A stretch of 64,000 nucleotides of DNA, taken from positions 5,456,001 through 5,520,000 of the forward strand of contig NZ_CP055153.1 of NCBI RefSeq assembly GCF_014075995.1, in the 5' to 3' direction. Below, one piece after another: positions 8,765-16,701 of the stretch. The DNA comes from Adhaeribacter radiodurans (lineage in GTDB: Bacteria > Bacteroidota > Bacteroidia > Cytophagales > Hymenobacteraceae). Each line of letters begins with the position of its first letter. The first letter of the stretch is position 1. Position numbers and translations under genes: made by a program. The notes beneath the pieces were generated by a model. The model saw nothing but the letters and a program-made list of their open reading frames with translations. It had not been told where the DNA came from and searched no databases.

Positions 8765-9790
8765 ATGAAGTTTGAAGAATTAGCCCAGGTAGCCCAAGAA
8801 GTGGCGACCTTTGAATTAGCCAATAAAGAGCAGTTGGAACAATTCCGGAATTTATATACGGGTCGGAAAGGCCGGATTGCCGATTTGTTTGATGGTATTA
8901 AAAACGTTGCCCCGGAGCAACGGAAAGCGTACGGACAGGAACTAAATGCTTTAAAAGAACAAGCCGTAGCCAAATTTAAAGCTAAACAAGAAGAACTGGA
9001 AGCTGCCAGCGCTGCTACTACTGAAATTGAATTTGATTTTACCTTACCAGTTATACCGCAAACCCTGGGCACCCGGCACCCCTTAACTTTAGTGCGGGAA
9101 GAAATCATCCGCATTTTTGAACGGATTGGCTTTAATCTATCCGAAGGCCCGGAAATTGAAGATGACTGGCACAATTTCTCGGCACTGAACTTTCCGGAAA
9201 ACCACCCCGCCCGCGACATGCAGGATACTTTTTTTGTTGGCGAAGATGCCGCCATGCTGTTACGTACCCATACTTCCAGTGTGCAGGTGCGAGTGATGGA
9301 AAACAAAAAACCACCCATCCGGACCCTTTCACCGGGCCGGGTGTACCGCAATGAAGCTATTTCGGCCCGGGCTCATTGTATTTTTCACCAGGTAGAAGGT
9401 TTATTTATCGATAAAAAAGTAAGCTTCGCCGATTTAAAACAAACCTTGTATTATTTCGTGCAGGAAATGTTCGGGGCAGATACTAAAATTCGTTTCCGGC
9501 CATCCTTTTTTCCGTTTACCGAGCCAAGCGCTGAAATTGATATTTCGTGCCTGATTTGTAAAGGAGCGGGTTGTAATATTTGCAAACAAAGCGGTTGGGT
9601 AGAAATTGGCGGTTCCGGCATGGTAGACTCAGAGGTACTAAAAAACTGTAACATCGATCCGGTTCGCTATTCAGGCTTTGCATTCGGGATGGGTATCGAG
9701 CGTATTGCCATGCTGAAGTACCAAATTAAAGATTTGCGTTTATTTACCGAAAACGACGTACGGTTTTTACGGCAATTCGAATCTATTTAA
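8765..9790 (+). CDS. pheS: phenylalanyl-tRNA synthetase alpha subunit
   Basis: A 341-aa class II aminoacyl-tRNA synthetase subunit that joins Phe to tRNA-Phe as an alpha2-beta2 enzyme. The N-terminal coiled coil (about residues 10-85) is followed by the catalytic core: GPEIEDDWHNFSALNFP, then HPARDMQDTFF, motif 2 (PGRVYRNEAISARAHCIFHQ) and motif 3 near the end (FAFGMGIERIAMLKY). The length equals the family norm. The frame could open at GTG 8759, but that codon lies inside the -7 promoter element, so ATG 8765 is chosen. No pheT follows; in Bacteroidota the two subunit genes are often apart. Confidence 0.98.
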   Translation: MKFEELAQVAQEVATFELANKEQLEQFRNLYTGRKGRIADLFDGIKNVAPEQRKAYGQELNALKEQAVAKFKAKQEELEAASAATTEIEFDFTLPVIPQTLGTRHPLTLVREEIIRIFERIGFNLSEGPEIEDDWHNFSALNFPENHPARDMQDTFFVGEDAAMLLRTHTSSVQVRVMENKKPPIRTLSPGRVYRNEAISARAHCIFHQVEGLFIDKKVSFADLKQTLYYFVQEMFGADTKIRFRPSFFPFTEPSAEIDISCLICKGAGCNICKQSGWVEIGGSGMVDSEVLKNCNIDPVRYSGFAFGMGIERIAMLKYQIKDLRLFTENDVRFLRQFESI

Positions 9791-9802
9791 ATATTAGCCC
9801 CA

Positions 9803-9937
9803 GACCATAGACAATAGTCCATAGGTCATGGTCCGTGATTGATAGTTTTCATTAAATTAGGACAGAAATAATTTGACTTACTAATTTCCATGTAATAAGA
9901 ACTATGATCTATGGACCATGACCTATCGACCATCGAC
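9803..9937. repeat. two inverted blocks of degenerate 7-bp repeats
   Basis: Positions 9803-9844 hold six heptamers (gaccata, gacaata, gtccata, ggtcatg, gtccgtg, attgata). Positions 9903-9937 hold five heptamers of the opposite orientation (tatgatc, tatggac, catgacc, tatcgac, catcgac). They are about 60 bp apart and partly complementary, so a stem-loop is possible. The right block creates three ATGs at 7-bp spacing and supplies the start codon and first eight codons of the next gene. Confidence 0.75.
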
Positions 9938-10786
9938 TACAACATTAAAACCATTGGAGTAGTGGGAGCCGGTACTATGGGCCAAGGTATTGCCCAGGTT
10001 TGTGCCCAGGCAGGTTGCCCTACCATCTTATATGATATTAATCCGGCGGTACTGAGCCAAGCCCGCCGGGCAACCGAACAAAACTGGCAACGAGCAGTTG
10101 AAAAAGGTAAATTAACTCCGAGGCAAAAAATCGAAGCCGAAAAGCTGATTGTTTTTACTTCCGACATCCAACAGGTTATCGCTGATTTAATTATAGAAGC
10201 GGTAATTGAAAAATTGGAGGTTAAGCAAAACTTATTAACTGAACTAGCAGCCTTCAATGAACCCAGTACCATTCTGACCTCTAACACCTCTTCCTTGCCT
10301 ATCACCAGTATTGCTGCCAAAATCCCGCATCCCGAAAGAGTAGTTGGCATGCACTTTTTCAATCCTGCTCCCGTAATGCCTTTAGTCGAGATAGTAGCCG
10401 GCCTAGGCACCGACCCAAAAGTTACCGATGCCGTTTATGCCATGGCGCAACAATTAGGAAAATCGCCGGTGCGGGTACAAGATTCACCTGGGTTTATCGT
10501 TAATCGGGTAGCGCGGCCATTTTACACGGAGAGTTTAAAAATGCTGGAAGAAAACGTTGCCGATGTAGCTACCATCGACGCCTTGCTGCGAGCTACCGGT
10601 TTTAAGATGGGCCCTTTTGAGTTAATGGACTTAATTGGTGTAGACGTTAATTTTGCGGTAACCAGTGCCTTATACGACGCTTTTTACCACGATCCTAAGT
10701 TTCGGCCAAGCCGTATACAAAAACAAAAAGTAGATGCCGGCTACCACGGACGCAAATCCGGCAAAGGTTTTTATGACTATTCTTAA
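9911..10786 (+). CDS. 3-hydroxyacyl-CoA (3-hydroxybutyryl-CoA) dehydrogenase
   Basis: A 291-aa protein of the short HBDH type. The NAD-binding Rossmann motif is GVVGAGTMGQG (residues 16-26), the active-site region is MHFFNPAPVMPLVEIV, and the C-terminal dimer domain opens with SPGFIVNRVARPF. It oxidises (S)-3-hydroxybutyryl-CoA to acetoacetyl-CoA, or the reverse, in fatty-acid or butyrate metabolism. The usual family start is M-K-T-I-G; here ATG 9911 adds about 12 residues translated from the heptamer-repeat block, and no better start is seen. It overlaps the next gene by 14 nt. Confidence 0.93.
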   Translation: MDHDLSTIDYNIKTIGVVGAGTMGQGIAQVCAQAGCPTILYDINPAVLSQARRATEQNWQRAVEKGKLTPRQKIEAEKLIVFTSDIQQVIADLIIEAVIEKLEVKQNLLTELAAFNEPSTILTSNTSSLPITSIAAKIPHPERVVGMHFFNPAPVMPLVEIVAGLGTDPKVTDAVYAMAQQLGKSPVRVQDSPGFIVNRVARPFYTESLKMLEENVADVATIDALLRATGFKMGPFELMDLIGVDVNFAVTSALYDAFYHDPKFRPSRIQKQKVDAGYHGRKSGKGFYDYS

Positions 10787-11198
10787 ACGCTTCTTATTTT
10801 TTGGCTTTCTGCTAGCAGGTATTTCTGCTTGCGACGAAACCACGGACAATCCTATTATCCCCAACGTACTCGTAAACGAACAAATAAATTTAACGAACAT
10901 CCAGTACAATTCGCTCCGCCGGGATAACGGGTATGTTTATTTAAAAAGCGGCGTAAAAGGCATTATCTTACTACACAAAACCGGCGATACTTACCTTGCT
11001 TTTGAGCGTAACTGCCCTTATCGGCCTTTTGATGAGTGCGCCCAGGTTTCCATGGATCCCTCCGGTTTTTTCATGGCCGATTCGTGCTGCCAATCTGTAT
11101 TCGACTTGAACGGCTTTGTTACGGGTGGTCCTTCGCCTTATCCGTTAAAACAATACAGTACTTCTTTAACCGGCAACTTACTTTACATCAATAATTAA
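10773..11198 (+). CDS. Rieske-fold-like lipoprotein lacking the 2Fe-2S His ligands
   Basis: I place the start at ATG 10773 (141 aa), which gives a clean lipoprotein signal: MTILKRFLFFGFLLAGISAC, then DETTD, an acidic run typical of Bacteroidota surface lipoproteins. An upstream start at 10734 would bury the signal. The C-terminal half follows the Rieske pattern (NCPYRPFDEC, then DSCCQSVFDLNGFVTGGPSPYPLKQY). In true Rieske proteins the ligands are C-x-H and C-x-x-H; here the His positions are Tyr and Ser, so no cluster is expected. It overlaps the dehydrogenase gene by 14 nt, suggesting cotranscription. Its role is unknown. Confidence 0.75.
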   Translation: MTILKRFLFFGFLLAGISACDETTDNPIIPNVLVNEQINLTNIQYNSLRRDNGYVYLKSGVKGIILLHKTGDTYLAFERNCPYRPFDECAQVSMDPSGFFMADSCCQSVFDLNGFVTGGPSPYPLKQYSTSLTGNLLYINN

Positions 11199-11252
11199 TT
11201 TTTCTCATAATCAGGAAGATGCAACAATTTTCATTTTTTTTCGAACAAACAG

Positions 11253-11283
11253 TTGCACGAACCGGGTTTTTGCCCTAATATTG
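11253..11283 (+). promoter_or_regulatory. promoter of tRNA-Asn
   Basis: TTG at 11253-11255, a 20-nt spacer, then TAATATTG at 11276-11283 (one mismatch to TAnnTTTG). The predicted start is about 11290, roughly 27 nt before the mature tRNA. Spacing and sequence match the Bacteroidota housekeeping promoter. Confidence 0.6.
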
Positions 11284-11316
11284 CATCCGAATTCAACGCT
11301 AATTGAGTTCACAAAC

Positions 11317-11390
11317 TCCTCCTTAGCTCAGTTGGTTAGAGCACATGACTGTTAATCATGGGGTCCTTGGTTCAAGCCCAAGAGGGGGAG
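11317..11390 (+). tRNA. tRNA-Asn (GTT)
   Basis: A 74-nt cloverleaf. The 7-bp acceptor stem is TCCTCCT/AGGGGGA with one G-U pair. The D arm is GCTC/GAGC, the anticodon arm CATGA/TCATG with loop CTGTTAA (anticodon GTT), and the T arm CTTGG/CCAAG with loop TTCAAGC. The discriminator is G, as expected for Asn. CCA is not encoded. It lies next to a probable mobile-element remnant and could be its attachment site. Confidence 0.95.
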
Positions 11391-11400
11391 CTTTAAAATC

Positions 11401-11437
11401 AGCCACTTACGAGTAAAATCGATAAGTGGCTTTTTTT
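11401..11437 (+). terminator. Rho-independent terminator after tRNA-Asn
   Basis: A 9-bp stem, agccactta (11401-11409) with taagtggct (11423-11431), and a 13-nt loop, followed by a run of seven T. It begins 10 nt after the tRNA. Just beyond it the motif tttgcacaca occurs twice in tandem (11440-11460), which may be part of an old recombination site. Confidence 0.8.
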
Positions 11438-11572
11438 ATTTGCACACAATTTGCACACACATCCAAGTATATTAATTCAGCTAGTTGAAATTACCATCCT
11501 TATAATAATTAAGTTTACAGGCCTGTACATCCTTTTTTATCTCAAATCAGTATTTCCCTTTTACATTATATT

Positions 11573-11611
11573 ATTAATCTAAAATGAATAGTTAATTCAT
11601 TTTAGATTAAT
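11573..11611. repeat. perfect 16-bp inverted repeat
   Basis: Arms 11573-11588 (ATTAATCTAAAATGAA) and 11596-11611 are exact reverse complements around a 7-nt loop. The arms are AT-rich and lack a following U-tract, so a simple terminator is unlikely. It sits about 100 bp before the first gene of the tRNA-adjacent element and could be an operator, origin hairpin or element end. Confidence 0.7.
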
Positions 11612-11708
11612 GCCCAACTTAACATCTAATTATTGCTATATATTTTGCTATTAAGAGGAAAGTGGGGAGATTAAAAATCAAATGTGATCTAGATCAATAT
11701 AAGGAAGA

Positions 11709-13052
11709 ATGGTAAAGAATATAAGTAACAATAAGATTTTGTTTGGCATCGACCCCTTAAAGGGTTATCAACTGCACAAAGGATTCCCTAACTGTTGCGA
11801 CTATCACCAAAAGATACAACAAGATTTGGTTGATGGGGAATACTACTTTAGTTGGAGGCTTTCTACATTAAAAGGTAGAAAAATGACCTTTGAGCGCTTT
11901 AGGTATAGAATGTTAAAACATTTGTCCTTTACCGAGCACCATATAACTAACAATATCTCTCAGGAGAATTGGTATGAAGATATAACAGACTATATCTATT
12001 ATAATGGTAATAGTTTAATGGCTATCAAAGGCTTTAAATTCTATCTCAAATGGACTAAATATTTTATTCAGAAAGCTCCGGAAATCCCGATTCAGAAGCA
12101 ACAAAGGATAATAGCGTTTATTGATTGGCTTTTGAAACCAGCAGCCGAAAGGGACCGCGATTCAGAAATTAACTTGCAAACGTATCTAAAATGGTCGAAA
12201 ACGTTCCCTTCCGATATCACTTATGTGGACGAAATTAGGCAACAGGGCTATAATTTAAAAAATATATTTTTTAAAGAAACCCGGTTTAATATATATCTAG
12301 GGGAGGAATTTTATGAACCTAAAACAAATTCGGAAACAATAGCCGCTTTGGTGGAAGAGAGCAAGCAAATGTTAAATAGAGTGGAAACTTCTAAACTTTT
12401 TGAAAAAGGATCAATTCCCTCAGCGGAGATAATACAAGTTATTAATTCCAATTACCGGCTAAAGAAAAAGGCTTTATTAGAAGAATATAATGAAGATGAA
12501 AAAAAGTATGTGGCCCTATTAGATGCTTGGTTAACAACTGAACAGAAGTATATGGAGGATATTACCCGCCACTTAGAAAAAGCTTCCTATTTGAAACAAC
12601 ATTCGTTAGCTTCTGCCAATGACCCAATGGAAGTTATATTAAATCCTACAATCGAAACAATAGAACAGAAACTAGCTTCTCTAGAGTTGGCAGAGAATAC
12701 CTTTTGTATAGGAATGCCCATGAAGGTGGTTATTAACCATTTCCGTATATTTATGGATAAAAAAAGTAAAAATAGCAAACCTCATCTTACACCGGAACAA
12801 TTTATCAATTTTATGGAAAGGGCATTTCTGGGTGAAAAAGAAATTCCAAAATTAACCATGAACCACACCAACAGGAAGACAGGATTATTGATTAAAAGAT
12901 TTCATGAGTTCTATGTCCTAGCCATAACTCTATGGGGGGAAGTAAGTAAAAGAGAAAAATATATGGATTTAGTTGCGGATAACTTTACCAATTGGACGCA
13001 TAAACAGATCTTCGACAATTTCAAACCAAGTAAAACAAAGGTAAATTGGTAA
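11709..13052 (+). CDS. unknown 447-aa protein of the tRNA-adjacent element
   Basis: A soluble, Lys/Glu-rich, mostly helical protein with no motif I can name. Residues about 215-310 look coiled (ESKQMLNRVETSKLFEKG and on). The C-terminus is basic. No Walker, HTH or catalytic tyrosine-recombinase signature (R..H.R..Y) is evident, so I do not call it an integrase. A purine-rich AAGGAAG lies just before the ATG. It is AT-richer than the pheS region, and the genes after it are mobile-element types, so it is probably an element gene, perhaps replication-related. Confidence 0.7.
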   Translation: MVKNISNNKILFGIDPLKGYQLHKGFPNCCDYHQKIQQDLVDGEYYFSWRLSTLKGRKMTFERFRYRMLKHLSFTEHHITNNISQENWYEDITDYIYYNGNSLMAIKGFKFYLKWTKYFIQKAPEIPIQKQQRIIAFIDWLLKPAAERDRDSEINLQTYLKWSKTFPSDITYVDEIRQQGYNLKNIFFKETRFNIYLGEEFYEPKTNSETIAALVEESKQMLNRVETSKLFEKGSIPSAEIIQVINSNYRLKKKALLEEYNEDEKKYVALLDAWLTTEQKYMEDITRHLEKASYLKQHSLASANDPMEVILNPTIETIEQKLASLELAENTFCIGMPMKVVINHFRIFMDKKSKNSKPHLTPEQFINFMERAFLGEKEIPKLTMNHTNRKTGLLIKRFHEFYVLAITLWGEVSKREKYMDLVADNFTNWTHKQIFDNFKPSKTKVNW

Positions 13053-13058
13053 AAAATT

Positions 13059-13096
13059 TTGCCCAACTTGCCCAAGATTTTGCCCAAATTGCCCTA
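13059..13096. repeat. TTGCCCAA direct repeats (iteron-like)
   Basis: TTGCCCAA occurs at 13059, 13068 and 13080, with a fourth variant TTGCCCTA at 13089. The spacing 9-12-9 makes two 21-bp units. They fill the gap between the unknown 447-aa gene and the HTH gene. Such phased direct repeats are typical of replication-initiator or repressor sites; which applies is unknown. Confidence 0.6.
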
Positions 13097-13161
13097 AAAT
13101 AAACAAACCCATAATAAGCCTCTATCATTGCTAACAGAATATAAATAAAACACTGTTAACA

Positions 13162-13500
13162 ATGGAAATCACTTTCGAACAATTACCCCAAGCGGTTGGG
13201 CAACTCCTAGTAAAGGTTGACCAAATTGAAAAGCTGCTACAGCAAAACAACTTTTCTACACATTCTGAACCAGAGCAACCGCTTACTATTCAGCAAGCGG
13301 CCAAATTTCTTAATTTGGCTGTACCCACCGTTTACACTTTAGTAAGCCAGCAAGTGCTGCCTCATTCAAAGAAAGGGAAACGTCTTTATTTCTCCAAGCC
13401 GGAGTTAACTGAGTGGGTTCAATCCGGAAGGAAGAAGACTATTTTAGAGATAGAAGCTGAAGCTACGACTTTCAAGTTTTCTAAAAATAAAAGAGGATAA
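13162..13500 (+). CDS. excisionase-type helix-turn-helix protein (HTH_17)
   Basis: A 112-aa protein with a short N-terminal coiled segment (VDQIEKLLQQN) and a MerR/excisionase-like winged HTH at residues about 38-90: LTIQQAAKFLNLAVPTVYTL, then the wing with KKGKRLYFSKPELTEWV. Bacteroidota conjugative and phage elements carry such proteins next to replication or excision genes, where they bind element ends or control excision. The direct repeats just upstream may be its binding sites. A basic tail (KFSKNKRG) follows the domain. Confidence 0.85.
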   Translation: MEITFEQLPQAVGQLLVKVDQIEKLLQQNNFSTHSEPEQPLTIQQAAKFLNLAVPTVYTLVSQQVLPHSKKGKRLYFSKPELTEWVQSGRKKTILEIEAEATTFKFSKNKRG

Positions 13501-13712
13501 TCAGTGCTGCATCTATATTTATTTTCTTTACCTAATTTTTCTATTAGATGGAATAAAGTTAGAGTATCACAATCTTTTATACGCAGCTATCTTATCCATA
13601 AGAAGGTTTACTATTCTATAATATTTGAAAAATATGATGAATGGTATGACTCAATCTTTAGAATGTTTCCCACTAAAATCACAAAAATTTGCAGCCAAGG
13701 AGGTGCTTTTAA

Positions 13713-14582
13713 ATGGCTGTAAATAATAAAGATTACAAAGGTAAAAGACCCAGCTTTCAATTCTATCCTTCCGACTGGCTCCGAGATACTGCCTTGCGAA
13801 CTTGTTCCATTACTGCGCGGGGTTTATGGATGGACATGCTCTGCTTCATGCATGAAGGTTCACCTTATGGCTATTTAAGAGTTAACCAGAAAATCATTCA
13901 ACCAGGGCAATTGGCAGTTATGGTGGGCCTACCTTTGAAAGACACCATTAAGTGTTTACAGGAATTAGAAGTGGCCGGTGTTTATAGCAAGGATGAATCT
14001 GGAGCTATTTATAGCCGCCGGATGATAAAAGATGAATACCTACGCAATATTCGCGCAAAAGCTGGTAGCAAAGGAGGAACCTCTAATTTGCTTAAGCAAA
14101 ATGTTAAGCAAAAGACTAAGCAAAAGGTTAAGCAAACCGCCAAGCAAAATGCAACCCCTTCTACTTCCTCTTCATTTTCTTCTTCTAATTCTAACAGTAA
14201 AAAAAATATAGAATTAGAAAATACGGCGAAGAAAATGTTTGAAGAGGCCCGGTTATCCTACAAAGGGCGAAAACGCGGATTGGAAACAGAATGGGAAAAC
14301 TTTCGGGCAAAATATCCATCTCAATACCTCGACTTATGCCCTGCTCTACAAACTGCCGTTAATGCTTTGCACATCTGGCATCAAGAGGCAGAAGTTTATA
14401 AAGCTAAAGATCCTAAATTCTTCATTCCTGCTTTACCCAACTTTGTTACTTGGATAAACAACCGAAAGTGGGAGGAGGAGATCCCTCCCATTCCTCCCCT
14501 CATACTTGTTAAATCAAACCATGGCGCCATTGAGAACCTATCTTTAAGCGAGCGTCTGCAACGCCAAAACCAAAGAATATGA
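13713..14582 (+). CDS. replication-organiser-like protein upstream of dnaB
   Basis: A 289-aa protein. The N-terminal winged-helix-like region (residues about 12-115, FQFYPSDWLRDTALRTCSIT and on) resembles the DUF1376/replisome-organiser domains of phage genomes. A low-complexity linker follows, with repeated Lys-Gln (KQNVKQKTKQKVKQ) and Ser-rich stretches (about 128-165), then a C-terminal domain with WENFRAKYP. The gene overlaps dnaB by 4 nt (ATGA), which fits a helicase-loader role. Unusually for this phylum, a strong AAGGAGG (13697-13703) lies 9 nt before ATG 13713, fixing the start. The function is inferred from context. Confidence 0.65.
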   Translation: MAVNNKDYKGKRPSFQFYPSDWLRDTALRTCSITARGLWMDMLCFMHEGSPYGYLRVNQKIIQPGQLAVMVGLPLKDTIKCLQELEVAGVYSKDESGAIYSRRMIKDEYLRNIRAKAGSKGGTSNLLKQNVKQKTKQKVKQTAKQNATPSTSSSFSSSNSNSKKNIELENTAKKMFEEARLSYKGRKRGLETEWENFRAKYPSQYLDLCPALQTAVNALHIWHQEAEVYKAKDPKFFIPALPNFVTWINNRKWEEEIPPIPPLILVKSNHGAIENLSLSERLQRQNQRI

Positions 14583-16000
14583 ATCAATTTCTACCGCGAA
14601 CAATTCCGCACGCGTCTGACTTGGAAGCAGCGGTATTAGGAGCAATGTTGTTGGAACAGGAAGGTACCCAGCTCGGACTGGAGCTAATCCAGAACCCGGA
14701 AGTGTTTTACCAGAGAAGTCACCAACTTGTTTTTGAAGCTATTCTGGCTACCCATCAGGCGGGCCATAAGATTGATGTCATTACCGTAACGGAGCAAGCC
14801 CGAAAATTAGGCACCTTAGATCAAATAGGGAAGGAAAATAGTTTTGGTCCCCATTACATCGTGCAATTAACTAGTCACGTGAATTCCGCCGCGCATTTAG
14901 AATACCATATCCGCCTCTTACAGGAGCATTATGTAAGGCGGCAGGTCATCTATACTCAAGAACAACTACTTCGAAAGGCTTATGATGACACCGAAGATCC
15001 ACTGGAGTTACTAGCCACTAGTCAGGCCAATCTCTTGCAATTAAGTGATATGCTTTGTGTCAAGAAAGAAGAACACGTAAATCAGGTTATGTATCGGAAC
15101 ATGAAAGAGATTGCAGCGAAATTCCAGGGACAAGCCTCCACCGGAATTCCTTCCTGCTGCGATGTAATTACCAAGTTAACAGGTGGCTGGCAAGAATCCG
15201 ATTTGATAGTGTTAGCGGCCCGGCCTTCTATGGGCAAAACAGCATATGCGTTGGCAGAGGCAAAGCATATAGCCATGATACATCAAATCCCCGTAGCTAT
15301 CTTCTCGTTAGAAATGAGTAGCGAGCAGTTGGCGAACCGGTTATTAGCAGCGGAAACCCGGGTAAACCTAAATCATATTCGACGTCCCGCTCTCCTTACA
15401 GATGAGAAGCTAGTTCAGCTGCAGCAAGGAGTCCATCGATTTGCCCGTGCGCCGCTCTACATTGACGATACCGCTGGATTAACTATTCAACAGTTTCGGG
15501 CTAAAGCTATTAAAATGAAAGCCAAATACGGTATTAAGCTAATTGTGGTAGATTACCTACAATTGATGCAGGATGTCACCAGAAAAAGCCACCGGGAACA
15601 AGAAATTGCCGCTATTAGCCGGCAGTTGAAGCTAGTAGCCAAAGAACTTAAATTACCCATTATTGCTATTTCACAAATGAGCCGAGAAGTAGAAAAGCGG
15701 GAAAGTAAACGGCCGCAGTTGTCTGATCTACGAGAGTCCGGGTCTATTGAACAGGATGCGGATGTAATTGTTTTTCTTTACCGACGGGAGTACTATGCTA
15801 AAGATAGGACGGATCCGGAGTGGAAGAATAAAATGGAAATTGTTTTTGCAAAGCATCGTAATGGAGAGTTAGATGACTTGATAATCGAATATGATTTACC
15901 AACCATGCGCTTCGGGGATGTGGGCAGCTTATTTAATGATACAGAACTTGAAACTAACGATAGTTATTCTCAAAACATTGAGGATATTTATTACTCTTGA
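14579..16000 (+). CDS. dnaB: DnaB-like replicative helicase (element-encoded)
   Basis: A 473-aa hexameric 5'-3' DNA helicase. The N-terminal DnaB domain (SDLEAAVLGAMLLEQ) is followed by a linker and a RecA-like core with Walker A ARPSMGKTAYAL (near residue 220), Walker B LIVVDYLQLM, and the C-terminal FLYRREYY and AKHRNGELD segments. It is near normal length and intact. Its place after the organiser-like gene and next to tRNA-Asn, with no housekeeping neighbours, points to a mobile-element copy, not the chromosomal dnaB. It would unwind element DNA during replication. Confidence 0.93.
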   Translation: MNQFLPRTIPHASDLEAAVLGAMLLEQEGTQLGLELIQNPEVFYQRSHQLVFEAILATHQAGHKIDVITVTEQARKLGTLDQIGKENSFGPHYIVQLTSHVNSAAHLEYHIRLLQEHYVRRQVIYTQEQLLRKAYDDTEDPLELLATSQANLLQLSDMLCVKKEEHVNQVMYRNMKEIAAKFQGQASTGIPSCCDVITKLTGGWQESDLIVLAARPSMGKTAYALAEAKHIAMIHQIPVAIFSLEMSSEQLANRLLAAETRVNLNHIRRPALLTDEKLVQLQQGVHRFARAPLYIDDTAGLTIQQFRAKAIKMKAKYGIKLIVVDYLQLMQDVTRKSHREQEIAAISRQLKLVAKELKLPIIAISQMSREVEKRESKRPQLSDLRESGSIEQDADVIVFLYRREYYAKDRTDPEWKNKMEIVFAKHRNGELDDLIIEYDLPTMRFGDVGSLFNDTELETNDSYSQNIEDIYYS

Positions 16001-16163
16001 ACTCTCCTGAAATATTAGCTCCAATCTGGCATTTATAAAGAGATTATACCAAATTTGAAGGCAAATTTTTATCCCGTTACATTTATTAATAGGCTGCCCA
16101 TTCTAAATCTGCTCTTATCCGTTCATACATGTGCTGCTGGTCTTCATTTTCAGAAAACTTCCA

Positions 16164-16367
16164 TTAATAGGTACGCGGGCCAAAGGTAGGATGTCGCAAA
16201 CGCCATTCTACTTTCAGTTGGCCGACGGTTTGGAAAAGGGTAAAGCCGACTGGGCCGATACGCTGATCACCTTGGTAGACAATGTAACGACTTCCTACTG
16301 ACCGGACGTGTAAGCCTGGTTGCGCCTGGCAGACCAAGCGGATCAATTCCTGGTACTTGGTGGCCAT
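16164..16367 (-). CDS. small basic hypothetical protein (67 aa)
   Basis: A 67-residue basic protein with alternating hydrophobic residues (VRSVGSRYIVYQGDQRIGPV) suggesting a small beta fold. It is GC-richer than the surrounding intergenic DNA. A 29-aa membrane ORF lies 21 nt upstream on the same strand, so the two may form a small transcript. No family is recognised. Confidence 0.5.
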   Translation of the reverse strand: MATKYQELIRLVCQAQPGLHVRSVGSRYIVYQGDQRIGPVGFTLFQTVGQLKVEWRLRHPTFGPRTY

Positions 16368-16388
16368 GCCGCCATTCCGGCTTATATG

Positions 16389-16478
16389 CTAAGCTTCTTT
16401 TAGGTATCTAAACAGGACCTGCAGCAGGAAGAAAGCCAATATGACTATGATGATTGTCCAGACGAGAGTTGGCGACAT
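16389..16478 (-). CDS. 29-aa single-pass membrane peptide
   Basis: ATG 16478 to TAG 16389 encodes MSPTLVWTIIIVILAFFLLQ followed by VLFRYLKEA. About 20 consecutive hydrophobic residues plus a short charged tail give a typical one-helix miniprotein. It lies directly upstream of the 67-aa gene. In size and shape it resembles small subunits or type I toxin peptides, but no homology is claimed. Confidence 0.4.
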   Translation of the reverse strand: MSPTLVWTIIIVILAFFLLQVLFRYLKEA

Positions 16479-16701
16479 GTTAAGAGGGCACTTATTAAAC
16501 TGAGTTAGTTAACAAAAGCAATTTATTATATTAGGGAAGAATAACCATTTTTGTAGTAATCTATAACAAGCTAACGAATATAGGTAATCGCTGATGATGT
16601 TGCGTTAGGTATTCCTAAATTTATGTAAGCTTGAATAAAAGGAGGTGGTACTCTTAAAAGCGCTTGTTTGAGTGAATGTTCCTGATTTTTCCCACTTGCT
16701 G

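Noticed and set aside
11709-13052. Possible tyrosine integrase next to tRNA-Asn
   Set aside because: Position would fit, but the Arg-His-x-x-Arg-Tyr catalytic pattern is not seen.
13504-13722. 72-codon frame between the HTH gene and the organiser-like gene
   Set aside because: GTG start directly after the previous stop, low-complexity aromatic composition, and its end covers the strong ribosome site of the next gene.
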